Shown: positions 37,371 through 46,294, numbered from the stretch's first letter. The stretch: DNA of 64,000 bases from an uncultured Dorea sp. (GCA_910579015.1 CAJTRO010000006.1:399-64398), one strand, 5' to 3'. A program made the numbers and translations. Notes: a model not told the origin generated them from the letters alone.

Positions 37371-38039
37371 CTATGTATCTACTGCCGCGTACTTCTGCAA
37401 TTGGGGATACTCATCCGCATGTTCACGCACATAACACCTCTTGAATTCGGCAAACGCTGATTCCCGTCTTAATAAACTCTGAACAGTCCTCATAATAATT
37501 TTAGAGTCTGGTCTTCTATGCAATTTTTCAAGCTGTCTATATAACAGGTTCATTTCTTTCAGAAGCAATCTCAAACGCTCATCGCTGGTGTATGTCCGCA
37601 TACCCGTATTTTTCAGAGAAAAGGTCTCATGTATTAACATTGCCGTCCTATTCTGCATATCATTATCTGAATCTGACACTGCCACCACTACATCATTATC
37701 CCTAACCTGAAAATACAAATATTGTTCCGGATCCTGCCGGCAGCAATCTATGATCCCTTCATCATATTTGCCCTTGTTCTTAACTCCATTACAATGCCCA
37801 CATGCCCAGAACAGATTCTCCCAGTCAAACTTTCTTTCTGGATATTTCCCGTTCTTATGCGGAAGCAGATGCTCCACATTGGGATCCTGCAATTCTTTCA
37901 ATCCACAGATATAACATTTATTATGGAAATCCGCTCTCAGCCTTTCAACCACATCCTGCCTGTCATATCTTCCGTTCACTTTCTTTGCTTCCTCAGCCAA
38001 TGATCCAGGCGCAGGAAACGAACGTTCTACCTTAACCAT
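37371..38039 (-). CDS. HNH endonuclease, PtuB-like
   Basis: 222 residues. The HNH core at about 40-100 has CYIC, VEHLLPH, WENLFWACGHCN and KNKG, giving two zinc-binding Cys pairs and the His/Asn catalytic elements. It is preceded by an AAA ATPase gene that it overlaps by 8 bp. An ATPase followed by an HNH nuclease is the layout of Septu anti-phage systems (PtuA-PtuB), where ATP depletion or phage signals release nuclease activity. Lengths are compatible. The C-terminal half (about 120-222) is not recognised. Housekeeping function is unlikely given the context. Confidence 0.75.
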   Translation of the reverse strand: MVKVERSFPAPGSLAEEAKKVNGRYDRQDVVERLRADFHNKCYICGLKELQDPNVEHLLPHKNGKYPERKFDWENLFWACGHCNGVKNKGKYDEGIIDCCRQDPEQYLYFQVRDNDVVVAVSDSDNDMQNRTAMLIHETFSLKNTGMRTYTSDERLRLLLKEMNLLYRQLEKLHRRPDSKIIMRTVQSLLRRESAFAEFKRCYVREHADEYPQLQKYAAVDT

Positions 38040-39162
38040 CTATATCCTCCCGGTTCATAAAATCCAGCTTCAGCCTTCGATATTCCGCCGCAACACCAAT
38101 GGCAAGATAATCCGGAATCTCATCCAAATACATCTCTAACTCTGCAATCTCGCATATCTCATCATCTGATAAGCTTTCCTTTCTGACAAGATTCTTATAT
38201 TGCTCAAACTTATCCTTCAATGTATAAGATAATTTATCCGCACCAAAATACCCCTCCACAATACCATCATACGGCACATCCTCTAATCCGCCTTCTACCA
38301 ACAGATGATTCTCCAGATCATAGATTACAACATCCTTTAAACTGTTCAATATAAATGGAGAATGCGTAGTCACAATAAATTGGATATTAGGAAATATGGA
38401 TGTCAGTAACGGCATGATATTTTTCTGCAATTCCAGATGCAGATGGGTTTCAATCTCATCCACCAATACAATCCCCGGAAGATTAAAATGAAAAGAACGC
38501 CCTGTCCGCTTCTGCATCCGCATCATAATATCCACCACAATGTCTAATACCGCCTGGTATCCACTGGACAATGTATTAAAATCAAAAGGCTCCTTTCCCT
38601 GCTGGATCATATGAAACTCAAAGGTTTCTTCATCAAACTCCAGATGAATCGTTCTATCTGCAAATATATCCTGCAAAAGGTTATCCAAATGTTCAAACCA
38701 TCTTTTTATTTCATCCGCTTTTTCTATCTTACGGCTGTTTCTTGCCAATGCTTCCGTCATCTTCAGATCTAATAAATACTTTACGAACTCATACCGGGGA
38801 AATTCCGTCAGCTCATACTCATCCCTCAACTGTACTTTCTCCACATGTCTGGGCTGTTCTGCCCGGAATATTCTATCAGCGCTGTAATATGCTGATATAT
38901 AAGGCTTCTCTGCGCCTAACGAAGAAATGTCTTCCACATTCGTATTAAACCGTATATCCAATCCTCTTTTGTCCTGCCCGAAGCCGCCTGTCAACATACT
39001 ATTCAGATAACCGGCCAGAGCTTCCACAATGCTGGTTTTTCCACTGCCGTTTTTTCCTGTCAAAATCAAATGTCTGATCTGGTTGTCCGCTAATGGTATT
39101 GAAATATCCTTGAGATGCCTGACCTTATTGATCACTAAATTTGTTATAAATATCTGAGACAT
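38032..39162 (-). CDS. AAA/SMC-like ATPase, PtuA-like
   Basis: 376 residues. Walker A LTGKNGSGKTSIVEAL near 33-48, a signature-like LSSGYQAVLDIVVD near 197, Walker B GIVLVDEIETHLH near 230 and switch His TTHSPFIL form a single-chain ABC-type ATPase of the AAA_21/OLD-like group. There is no TOPRIM nuclease domain at the C-terminus, so it is not OLD. It is paired with the downstream HNH gene by an 8-bp overlap. A PtuA-like sensor and regulator of the nuclease is the best guess; PtuA proteins are often somewhat longer. Ribosome site GGAGGGG. Confidence 0.78.
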   Translation of the reverse strand: MSQIFITNLVINKVRHLKDISIPLADNQIRHLILTGKNGSGKTSIVEALAGYLNSMLTGGFGQDKRGLDIRFNTNVEDISSLGAEKPYISAYYSADRIFRAEQPRHVEKVQLRDEYELTEFPRYEFVKYLLDLKMTEALARNSRKIEKADEIKRWFEHLDNLLQDIFADRTIHLEFDEETFEFHMIQQGKEPFDFNTLSSGYQAVLDIVVDIMMRMQKRTGRSFHFNLPGIVLVDEIETHLHLELQKNIMPLLTSIFPNIQFIVTTHSPFILNSLKDVVIYDLENHLLVEGGLEDVPYDGIVEGYFGADKLSYTLKDKFEQYKNLVRKESLSDDEICEIAELEMYLDEIPDYLAIGVAAEYRRLKLDFMNREDIDG

Positions 39163-39343
39163 GATACCCCTCCGCTTTGACTTTTCCTTCCATTATGATT
39201 TCATGCCGGCTGTCATATGCCGCACAAAGCCTCTTCTGAATTTTTTTATTATATCATAAACTATACAAAAATTATACCGTTTCCTTTCGACGTCTTTCAC
39301 ACCTCAAAGAGATGGGTGTACTCCACACCAGATTCCATATAAT

Positions 39344-39362
39344 ATATATAACACTTATATAT
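39344..39362 (+). promoter_or_regulatory. Candidate PadR operator
   Basis: ATATATAA-CAC-TTATATAT is a perfect 8-bp-arm palindrome ending 3 bp before the -35 box of the PadR operon. PadR proteins usually repress their own promoter. Confidence 0.5.
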
Positions 39363-39365
39363 ACC

Positions 39366-39394
39366 TTGACATTATATATTATATAAAATATAAT
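39366..39394 (+). promoter_or_regulatory. Consensus sigma-A promoter of the PadR operon
   Basis: TTGACA (39366-39371), 17 bp, TATAAT (39389-39394). Both hexamers match consensus fully; a strong promoter of this kind needs a repressor, consistent with PadR autoregulation. Confidence 0.88.
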
Positions 39395-39431
39395 ATACCC
39401 AGTCAAAAACACATTAAGAAGGTGAACAGAG

Positions 39432-39761
39432 ATGATATTTCCGATGAATGCACCAATGTTTGACCTGCTGGTATTATCAATCACAGAAAAGGCAGACGCC
39501 TACGGCTACCAGCTGAGCCAGATCATCAAGCAGGTATCTAATACAAAAGACTCGACACTCTACCCGGTTCTCAAGCGGTTACAGGAGCAGGGTTTTCTGA
39601 CCGTCTATGACCAGTCCTACCAGGGGCGGAACCGGAGATACTACAGAATAACGGAAGCAGGCCGGCGGCACTTCCGGATGCTGTCAGAGGAATGGCGCAT
39701 CTATCAGGAGGCGGTAGATCAGATTGTAAAGACAGGAGGGAAGACAGATGAACAGAGATGA
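39432..39761 (+). CDS. PadR family transcriptional regulator
   Basis: 109 residues. The winged helix contains DAYGYQLSQIIKQ and STLYPVLKRLQEQGFL, followed by the wing (NRRYYRITEAGRRHF) and a short dimer helix. First gene of a three-gene operon with DUF1700 and DUF4097 proteins, a layout common in Firmicutes and usually linked to envelope stress or antimicrobial response. Overlaps the next gene by 14 bp. Confidence 0.92.
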   Translation: MIFPMNAPMFDLLVLSITEKADAYGYQLSQIIKQVSNTKDSTLYPVLKRLQEQGFLTVYDQSYQGRNRRYYRITEAGRRHFRMLSEEWRIYQEAVDQIVKTGGKTDEQR

Positions 39762-40347
39762 ATACATGCAATGTCTGAAATACAGGCTTCGACGGCTCCC
39801 CAAGGAGGACTATGACAAGGCAGTCTCTTATTTTACCGAATATTTCGAAGAAGCAGGCTCGGAGAATGAAGCACAGGCCATCCACGACCTTGGCTCCCCG
39901 GAGCTTGCGGCAGACCAATTGATCCGGGATATCGCAATGGAGAATGCAAAGGAACCCGTCAGGGACGTAAGACATGGAGTTTCAGCCGTGTGGATCGGGA
40001 TACTTGCCGTCTTCGCGGCTCCGCTCGGCATCCCGCTTGCACTTGTCATAGGCGTTCTCGCACTGATTTTTGTCCTGCTTATCCTGATGCTGGCAGGCTT
40101 ATTGTTCACGATGGCAGTCATAACTGCCGTATCCTCAATCCCCTGCATCATCATCGGTGTGTGGATGCTCTTCACCTCATTTGCAGACGGAATTGCAACC
40201 ATAGGCTGTGGACTGATCGGACTCGGTGTCGGATACTGGCTGGTCACGGGCAGCATTGCATTTTGCAAATCCATCATGCACTTGACGGCCCGCATGTTCG
40301 GCAAGATTGCAAAGAACAGGAAATCCCACACAAACAGACATTCATAA
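39748..40347 (+). CDS. DUF1700 (HAAS domain) membrane protein
   Basis: 199 residues. The N-terminal helical HAAS domain has the motif LPKEDYDKAVSYFTEYFEEAG, followed by several membrane helices (about 80-180). It overlaps the PadR gene, with translational coupling. Its function is not known; the family nearly always sits between PadR and DUF4097 genes, so the three probably act as one membrane-associated sensing unit. Confidence 0.88.
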   Translation: MNRDEYMQCLKYRLRRLPKEDYDKAVSYFTEYFEEAGSENEAQAIHDLGSPELAADQLIRDIAMENAKEPVRDVRHGVSAVWIGILAVFAAPLGIPLALVIGVLALIFVLLILMLAGLLFTMAVITAVSSIPCIIIGVWMLFTSFADGIATIGCGLIGLGVGYWLVTGSIAFCKSIMHLTARMFGKIAKNRKSHTNRHS

Positions 40348-40378
40348 TATTTAAGTACAGTATAAAGGAGAACCTCAT

Positions 40379-41437
40379 ATGAAAAACAGGAAATATTGGA
40401 TCACAGCATCGCTCATCTGCGTGATACTGGGCGCCATTTTCATAGCTTTGGGCCGGCTGATGGGCGGATATCCCGGATTCTACATCGACAATACAGGCAT
40501 CCATACGACCAGCAGCCACAGTACGCCCATAAAGGATTCCGTAAAGCTGGACAAGTTCAACAGTATGGAGATCCATGCCGATTATTCGGACGTGGAACTG
40601 GTCTACTCTGATAAATTTGCTGTTGAATACCGCATCAGGGGAAACAGCGGCGATCCGGTCTGCGAAGTCAGAAACAACAGGCTGATCTTTCAGGAAGCCA
40701 AGCCTTTTCGGGACTACTATATCGGATCCTTTACCTTCACGAGTATGACATTCTATGAGCCCCGGTACTTTATCAAAGTCATGATCCCAAAGGGTACAAA
40801 GCTGTCTGAAGCTGTATTTGACATAGAAACCGGAGATTTAGACATATCCTCCATAAAGGCGGAGACACTGAAGATTACCGACAAATACGGAGACGTATCC
40901 GTGGGCAGCTGCAATCTCAAGACGCTGGATATCCAGATGGAGAGCGGTACACTTGCCCTTGACACGGTGGATGCCTCCCAGGCCGTTCTCTGCAATACAT
41001 ATGGCGGAATAGGGATATCCGAAGCCGCGGGCAGAAGTCTGATGATCCAGATGGAATCCTCTGATCTTAAGGCCGGCCGGATGAATTACTCTGACACAGA
41101 GATCAAGAATGACTATGGCAATGTAGATATCGAAGAAGCTTCCGGAGAACACCTGTCACTCCGGATGGAAACCGGCAGCTGCCAGATCGACCGGATGGAC
41201 TGCAATGATACAAAGCTTACGAATTCCTTTGGCGGCATCCGTCTGGGACTTCTTGGGGAAATGGACAATTACGGGTTCAATCTGAAATCAAAATACGGAG
41301 ATATCCGCCTCGAAAACCACCGCAAAGGATACGACAGCGCCGAAAACAACGCCGTCTACACGGCGCCCGGAGACGGCAGGCGGATGATCATGGCCACCTG
41401 CGAGAGCGGAGATATTGATATTAAGTCTGTAAAATAG
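40379..41437 (+). CDS. DUF4097 beta-strand repeat protein
   Basis: 352 residues. One N-terminal helix (about 8-28) anchors it; the rest is a beta-roll of short repeats, each a variant of DIETGDLDISSIKAETLKI. The protein is extracytoplasmic. Third gene of the PadR operon, AAGGAG ribosome site. DUF4097 proteins are linked to LiaG-like cell-envelope response; no enzyme activity is known. Confidence 0.87.
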   Translation: MKNRKYWITASLICVILGAIFIALGRLMGGYPGFYIDNTGIHTTSSHSTPIKDSVKLDKFNSMEIHADYSDVELVYSDKFAVEYRIRGNSGDPVCEVRNNRLIFQEAKPFRDYYIGSFTFTSMTFYEPRYFIKVMIPKGTKLSEAVFDIETGDLDISSIKAETLKITDKYGDVSVGSCNLKTLDIQMESGTLALDTVDASQAVLCNTYGGIGISEAAGRSLMIQMESSDLKAGRMNYSDTEIKNDYGNVDIEEASGEHLSLRMETGSCQIDRMDCNDTKLTNSFGGIRLGLLGEMDNYGFNLKSKYGDIRLENHRKGYDSAENNAVYTAPGDGRRMIMATCESGDIDIKSVK

Positions 41438-41482
41438 TATACTGTATGTATTACCAGCTTTGGAAAGGCGTATTGCGGATAT

Positions 41483-41524
41483 GGCATGTTAATATCTATC
41501 ATCAATAATGGATATTATCATGCC
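41483..41524. terminator. Bidirectional-type hairpin between converging genes
   Basis: GGCATGTTAATATC pairs with GATATTATCATGCC, one mismatch, 14-base loop. It lies between the convergent DUF4097 and 4hbD genes and probably ends one or both transcripts, though T-runs are short. Confidence 0.5.
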
Positions 41525-41587
41525 TGCCTTTGCACCTTCAAACCGGATATGGCACTCCTTCATACTTCCCAAAACCGGCAGTAAAAA

Positions 41588-42703
41588 TTAATATAACGCC
41601 CGGTAGATCTCTTCCATCTGTCCGGCATCAAGCTTCACATAACTCTGATTAAGAAGTCTCTGCTGACTCTCCTCAACACTTTTTGCAAATTCATGGATCT
41701 CCCGCTCTTTCATGCCATATTCACGAAGACTTTTCCGTGCAATTATCTGATTGAGCAGATGCCCGAGTTCCGTATACACCTGTTCTGCCTCACACCCAAG
41801 GATCCCCGCCAGAAATATGTTCAGCTCCCTTAGGCTTCCCTTAGGCTTCAACCTCTGATATGTGCCGAATACAGCCGTCAGGAATTGATAGTTGGCTTCT
41901 CCGTGCGTCACATGATACACACCGCTTAAGGGATAAGACATCGCATGTACGGCTCCGGTTCCCGCATTGCCAAACGCAATCCCAGCCAGATTACTCGCCG
42001 TCAGAAATTCCTCCAGCAGTTCCATCCGGTACTTTGGCCCATACTCCACTATCTTCTGAAAACCGGACAGAATCATCTCCATCGCCTGCCTTCCAAACAT
42101 CCTGGTATACAGATTCGCCCTTGGAGACACGTAGGACTCTATGGCATGGATGAACGCGTCAATGGCGCTCGTTGCAAAGAAAGGATACGGCAGATTGGCA
42201 AGCAGACCGGGTATCAATACCGCGTCATCCGCATAAATGCTGTCGTCGGCAAGCCCCATCTTACTGTGGATGCTGGTAAGCTCTGTAATAGATACATTGG
42301 ATACCTCTGATCCGGCCCCGCAGGTGGCCGGCACAGCAATCAACGTGTGTGCTTTTCGAAGCGGCACCTGCCGTCTGAATATCTGCTCAGTAGTCCCATT
42401 ACCCTCCAGTACCAGAAGCTTCGCCATATCTATCACGGCCCCTCCGCCAATCGCAACGATCCTGTCACAGCCCGTCTGCCTGAAATCCGCAAGAAGGGCG
42501 TCCATCATAAGATCCGTCGGCTCTCCTGCTCCGTATTTATCCTTATACTCTACATGCGCCTTTATTCCAAGAGATTTAAAAAATGTCTCATACACGCTCC
42601 TGCTTGCAAGAATAAAATCTCCTTCCCCAAGCTCATACTCCTTCGAAAACGCTCTTGCACTGTCAAATCTGCATACCTTTGTTCTCTGCTGAAACAGCCT
42701 CAT
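41588..42703 (-). CDS. 4hbD: 4-hydroxybutyrate dehydrogenase (iron-type alcohol dehydrogenase)
   Basis: 371 residues. Long stretches are very like Clostridium kluyveri 4HbD as recalled: GEGDFILASRSVYE, IAIGGGAVIDMAKLL, PATCGAGSEVSNVSI, AIDAFIHAIESYVSP and REYGMKE. The metal site is formed by Asp/His residues in the DAFIHAIE and HGEANYQF regions. It interconverts succinic semialdehyde and 4-hydroxybutyrate with NADH, a step in succinate or GABA to butyrate routes. No other gene of that route (4-hydroxybutyryl-CoA transferase or dehydratase) lies here. Confidence 0.9.
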   Translation of the reverse strand: MRLFQQRTKVCRFDSARAFSKEYELGEGDFILASRSVYETFFKSLGIKAHVEYKDKYGAGEPTDLMMDALLADFRQTGCDRIVAIGGGAVIDMAKLLVLEGNGTTEQIFRRQVPLRKAHTLIAVPATCGAGSEVSNVSITELTSIHSKMGLADDSIYADDAVLIPGLLANLPYPFFATSAIDAFIHAIESYVSPRANLYTRMFGRQAMEMILSGFQKIVEYGPKYRMELLEEFLTASNLAGIAFGNAGTGAVHAMSYPLSGVYHVTHGEANYQFLTAVFGTYQRLKPKGSLRELNIFLAGILGCEAEQVYTELGHLLNQIIARKSLREYGMKEREIHEFAKSVEESQQRLLNQSYVKLDAGQMEEIYRALY

Positions 42704-42801
42704 ACCTGCACGCTTTCCTTTCTTTCTACATTCTTATCCATCATCAGATTCCGGACAAACTATTATCTATATCCTCTGTCTGATCCAGTGTACTGTCTGC
42801 A

Positions 42802-43833
42802 TTAGCATTTCTCCGCTATATCAAAGATCAGCTTCTCCGTATCCTCCCACCCGATGCACGGATCCGTAATGGACTGTCCATACACCAGATTCTCGGTGAT
42901 ATCCTGCCGGCCCTCAACGAGGTAACTTTCAATCATGACGCCCTTCACCAGCCTCTTAAGCTTCGGATCGTAATTTCTGCTGTGCAATACCTCGCTCACT
43001 ATACGGATCTGCTCCCGGTGCTGCTTGTTGGAATTCGAGTGGTTCACATCCACGACCACCGCCGGATTCTTAAGTCCCCACTCTTCATACATCTGAGCCA
43101 GACGCGAAAGATCCTCATAATGATAGTTCGGGATATTCTTGCCATACTTGTCCACACCGCCCCGCAGGATGGTGTGCGCCAGTTCATTCCCGCTGGTCTC
43201 CACATCATTCCTGCGGTAAATGAACCGATGCGGATGCTGTGCCGCCGTGACAGAATTCAGCATGACAGACAGATCCCCGCTGGTCGGATTCTTCATTCCC
43301 ACCGGGATGTCAATACCGCTCGCCGTCAAACGGTGCTGCTGATTCTCCACCGACCTGGCCCCTACCGCTTCGTAAGAAAGCAGATCATCCAGATAACTCC
43401 GGTTCTCAGGATACAGCATCTCATCCGCCGCAGACAGCCCCGTCTCTTCCATCACACGGATATGCATCTTGCGGATCGCGATGATACCTGCCAGAAGATC
43501 CGGTTCCTTCTCCGGGTCCGGCTGATGAAGCATCCCCTTATACCCGTCCCCTGTGGTCCGCGGCTTGTTCGTATATACTCTGGGGATGATCATCAGCTTA
43601 TCCGATACCTGATCCGCCAGCACCTTAAGCTTCCTCACATACTCACACACAGACTCTTCATTATCCGCAGAACACGGCCCCGCGAGGACGATGAATTTAT
43701 CAGATCTCCCGGTAAATATATCCCTTATCTCCTCATCTCTCTTCTTCTTTATCTCCTCTATCCTGCCGGAAACGGGATACTGTTCCTTTAATATCTCCGG
43801 AAGCGGTAATTCATGATTAATCTTTATTGACAT
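42802..43833 (-). CDS. 3-deoxy-7-phosphoheptulonate (DAHP) synthase, type I
   Basis: 343 residues, AroF/G/H family. KFIVLAGPCSADNEES, RVYTNKPRTTGDGYKG, SYEAVGARSVENQQHR, NPTSGDLSVML and VVVDVNHSNSNK are all present, with Cys in GPCS and later His/Glu/Asp as metal ligands. It condenses PEP and erythrose 4-phosphate, first step of the shikimate pathway. It stands as a single gene with its own promoter. The allosteric aromatic amino acid specificity cannot be read safely. Ribosome site AGGAGGAG. Confidence 0.94.
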   Translation of the reverse strand: MSIKINHELPLPEILKEQYPVSGRIEEIKKKRDEEIRDIFTGRSDKFIVLAGPCSADNEESVCEYVRKLKVLADQVSDKLMIIPRVYTNKPRTTGDGYKGMLHQPDPEKEPDLLAGIIAIRKMHIRVMEETGLSAADEMLYPENRSYLDDLLSYEAVGARSVENQQHRLTASGIDIPVGMKNPTSGDLSVMLNSVTAAQHPHRFIYRRNDVETSGNELAHTILRGGVDKYGKNIPNYHYEDLSRLAQMYEEWGLKNPAVVVDVNHSNSNKQHREQIRIVSEVLHSRNYDPKLKRLVKGVMIESYLVEGRQDITENLVYGQSITDPCIGWEDTEKLIFDIAEKC

Positions 43834-43887
43834 CTCTTCTCCTCCTGGTAATCTATGAGATTTGCGCCTGTTATCGTTACTTTCATT

Positions 43888-43916
43888 ATCATAATATTCT
43901 GTATAGGCCGTGTCAA
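43888..43916 (-). promoter_or_regulatory. Sigma-A promoter of the DAHP synthase gene
   Basis: TTGACA (43911-43916), 17 bp, TATGAT (43888-43893) on the minus strand, about 55 bp before the start codon. Confidence 0.82.
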
Positions 43917-43985
43917 TGTATTTTCCTGTTTATTAAAATTTATCCCGAAAGCCCTGACTTCTTTCCCCGGAACCAGACGGAAGAA

Positions 43986-44014
43986 TTGTAACTCCCCGGA
44001 AGATATGCTAAAAT
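43986..44014 (+). promoter_or_regulatory. Extended -10 promoter of the V4R-GGDEF gene
   Basis: TTGTAA (43986-43991), 17 bp, TAAAAT (44009-44014) with TGC directly upstream. It predicts a start near 44021, which rules out the longer reading frame beginning at 43855. Confidence 0.75.
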
Positions 44015-44049
44015 ATACAAAAAACTACAGAGAGGCGGGACAATTAATC

Positions 44050-45780
44050 GTGGAAGACAATACTTTAATCCATACACAGGCTGACCAGACGGGTCTGAAG
44101 CTCGCAGACTATCTACAGACCTCAGCCGACGGGCGCATGAATCTCGGCGAAGAGATTCCCGTTGCTGTCTACCGGCTTTTAGAATATTCCCTTCGAGAAG
44201 AACTGACCGAGCAATTCGGCAAAGAGGCGCAGATCAAAGCCTTCCAGAACGCAGGATACCGGGCCGGACAGTTTTTTGCCAAAAGATATCTGGATCTGTC
44301 GCTGCCATTTCCTGAATTTACCGCGCAGCTGCAACACCAGATGGAAGCTTTCAAGATGGGCGTCCTGCGTATCGAGAAACTGGAAGAAGCCACGGGCAGG
44401 ATCATCCTCACCGTTTCCGAGGATGCCGGCTGTTCGGGACTGCCGGCACTGGGCGAGACCGTCTGCAACTATGACGAGGGCTTCTTATCCGGAGTGCTCA
44501 CCACTTATACCGGGAATCCCTATACCGCGGTGGAGATCGACTGCTGGGGCACCGGAGACCGGGTGTGCCGTTTCCAGGCAGACGTAAAGGATTCTTTCCA
44601 CATCCACGAGCTGAGCGAACCTTATCAGAATATAAGACAGAACCTTACGTCTTTGCAGAAGGAGATAGATGAGCTGACCGCATATTCTGCCGAGCTCTCC
44701 AAGGGAAATCTGTCAGCCGCATTTCCGGACAAGAGTAATTTCCTGTGCGAGAATCTCAAGAATCTCCACGCAAATCTGAATCATCTCACCTGGCAGGCGC
44801 AGCAGGTTGCAAGAGGCGATTACTCCCAACACGTTTCTTACCTGGGTGATTTCTCCGATGCATTTAACGAGATGACAAAGCAGTTAAAGGAACGGGAGGC
44901 ACAGCTTCGGGGAGAAGCACAGAAGGCACAGAGCCACGCAGAGATGATCGAAGGCTATAACGAACTGATGGTCGAGATGCTCAGCAAGCGGAAGGAATGG
45001 CTCCTTGTCGTTGATATGGATACCAAGGAAATCCTATACTGTAACAAGACGAAGAATGAGGGCGCCGCCGTAAATCCGGCTTTCTGCAATACCTGCAAAA
45101 AACGGCTTCCATTTCAGCAGGAACTCTTAAAATGGAACAGTGACGAGCAGTACAAGGTATGGGAAATGTCCGGAGACGAGGATGCCGACACCCACTACCG
45201 TATTACTTCATTTCCAATCGAATGGAAAGAGCACGCCTCCTACGTCCACATTATCGTGGATATCACCGATGAGAAGCGGGCCGCTCACAATCTTGCAAGC
45301 AAGGCATACCACGATCCGGGAACCGGGATCAAGAACCGTCTGTTCTTCGAGGAATACATGGAGATGATCCTCCTTAAGGAACAGGATACCACTCTCTGCT
45401 ATCTCGACCTGGACGGCCTCAAATACGTGAACGATACATACGGACATCTGGAAGGGGATATCTATATCCAGAATTTTGTGGAACTCATCAAGGCGAATTT
45501 CCGCAGTGAAGATACCTTCGCCCGGATCGGCGGCGACGAATTCTGTCTTGTGCTTGGCGGAAGTATCCGGGAGCTGATAGAACTTAAGATGGCGGAAATC
45601 TTACGTGAATTCCAGACCGGGGGGTACGCCAGCTATCAATGCAGTTTCAGCTATGGCGTCGTGGATATCGAGGGGGCGGATAACGATCTGACTTATGACG
45701 ATATCCTTCATAAAGCGGACGAGATCATGTACGAATGCAAACGCAGGAACAAAGAGAAGTATCCACAGCTTGTCCGATAA
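44050..45780 (+). CDS. V4R-domain sensor diguanylate cyclase (GGDEF)
   Basis: About 576 residues from GTG 44050, behind GAGGCGGGA; promoter position excludes upstream starts. A V4R (4-vinyl-reductase) ligand-binding domain lies at about 60-180 with the closing GTGDRVCRF motif and a Cys-containing loop (EDAGCSG). Two HAMP-like stretches (about 200-290), a PAS-like part (about 300-400, with a CNTCKKRLPF Cys pair) and GGDEF (about 410-575, RIGGDEFCLV) follow. It should make cyclic di-GMP in response to a hydrophobic or aromatic ligand. It has no membrane helix once the false N-terminus is removed. Confidence 0.85.
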   Translation: MEDNTLIHTQADQTGLKLADYLQTSADGRMNLGEEIPVAVYRLLEYSLREELTEQFGKEAQIKAFQNAGYRAGQFFAKRYLDLSLPFPEFTAQLQHQMEAFKMGVLRIEKLEEATGRIILTVSEDAGCSGLPALGETVCNYDEGFLSGVLTTYTGNPYTAVEIDCWGTGDRVCRFQADVKDSFHIHELSEPYQNIRQNLTSLQKEIDELTAYSAELSKGNLSAAFPDKSNFLCENLKNLHANLNHLTWQAQQVARGDYSQHVSYLGDFSDAFNEMTKQLKEREAQLRGEAQKAQSHAEMIEGYNELMVEMLSKRKEWLLVVDMDTKEILYCNKTKNEGAAVNPAFCNTCKKRLPFQQELLKWNSDEQYKVWEMSGDEDADTHYRITSFPIEWKEHASYVHIIVDITDEKRAAHNLASKAYHDPGTGIKNRLFFEEYMEMILLKEQDTTLCYLDLDGLKYVNDTYGHLEGDIYIQNFVELIKANFRSEDTFARIGGDEFCLVLGGSIRELIELKMAEILREFQTGGYASYQCSFSYGVVDIEGADNDLTYDDILHKADEIMYECKRRNKEKYPQLVR

Positions 45781-45799
45781 CCTCCGTACTTATCGGACA
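45771..45799. terminator. Hairpin shared by two converging stop codons
   Basis: TGTCCGATAA and TTATCGGACA pair perfectly. Each arm contains the last codons (GTC CGA TAA) of one of the converging genes. Probable bidirectional end of both transcripts, though without long T-runs. Confidence 0.6.
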
Positions 45800-46257
45800 G
45801 CCCCTGTGCTTATCAGATAATTGAGGAAACCCTCACACCCTTCCAGGATATCATCATATGTCCTGTCAAAATTGCCAGTATACCACGGATCCGCAATATC
45901 TCTCGGATTGCCGCTAAAGTCCAGGAGCATGTGTACCTTACGCTTTGGATCAGAGCCGACGATCCGGTCTATATTGCGGATATTCCGGTATTCCATCCCC
46001 AGTATATAATCATATTCCTGATAGTCCTTCTTCTTAAGCTGGACTGCATATTTCCCTTTAGTGCTGATGCCAAGAGCCTTAAGCTTATTCGTCGTTCCAT
46101 AATGGACCGGATTGCCAAGCTCCTCAGAGCTGGTGGCCGCGGAAGCTATGTGGAACTGGTCTGCCAGTCCTCTCTTCTGTACCATATCGCGGAATACAAA
46201 TTCTGCCATAGGCGAACGGCAGATGTTGCCCAAACATACAAATAGCACTTTTATCAT
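45790..46257 (-). CDS. Low molecular weight protein-tyrosine phosphatase
   Basis: 155 residues, family length. The P-loop CLGNICRS carries the nucleophilic Cys at the N-terminus, and ADPWYTGNF near 118-126 carries the general-acid Asp. It dephosphorylates tyrosine on proteins, in Firmicutes often a capsule or stress regulator; no kinase partner is nearby. The gene is separated by 37 bp from an unrelated small gene upstream. Confidence 0.93.
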   Translation of the reverse strand: MIKVLFVCLGNICRSPMAEFVFRDMVQKRGLADQFHIASAATSSEELGNPVHYGTTNKLKALGISTKGKYAVQLKKKDYQEYDYILGMEYRNIRNIDRIVGSDPKRKVHMLLDFSGNPRDIADPWYTGNFDRTYDDILEGCEGFLNYLISTGAVR

Positions 46258-46294
46258 AATTCTCTTTCCTCCTTCCTCCTGATATCATATTCAT

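Noticed and set aside
43855..44049. N-terminal hydrophobic segment of the long GGDEF frame as a membrane anchor
   Set aside because: It is part of the divergent promoter region; a strong promoter lies inside it and the supported start is at 44050.
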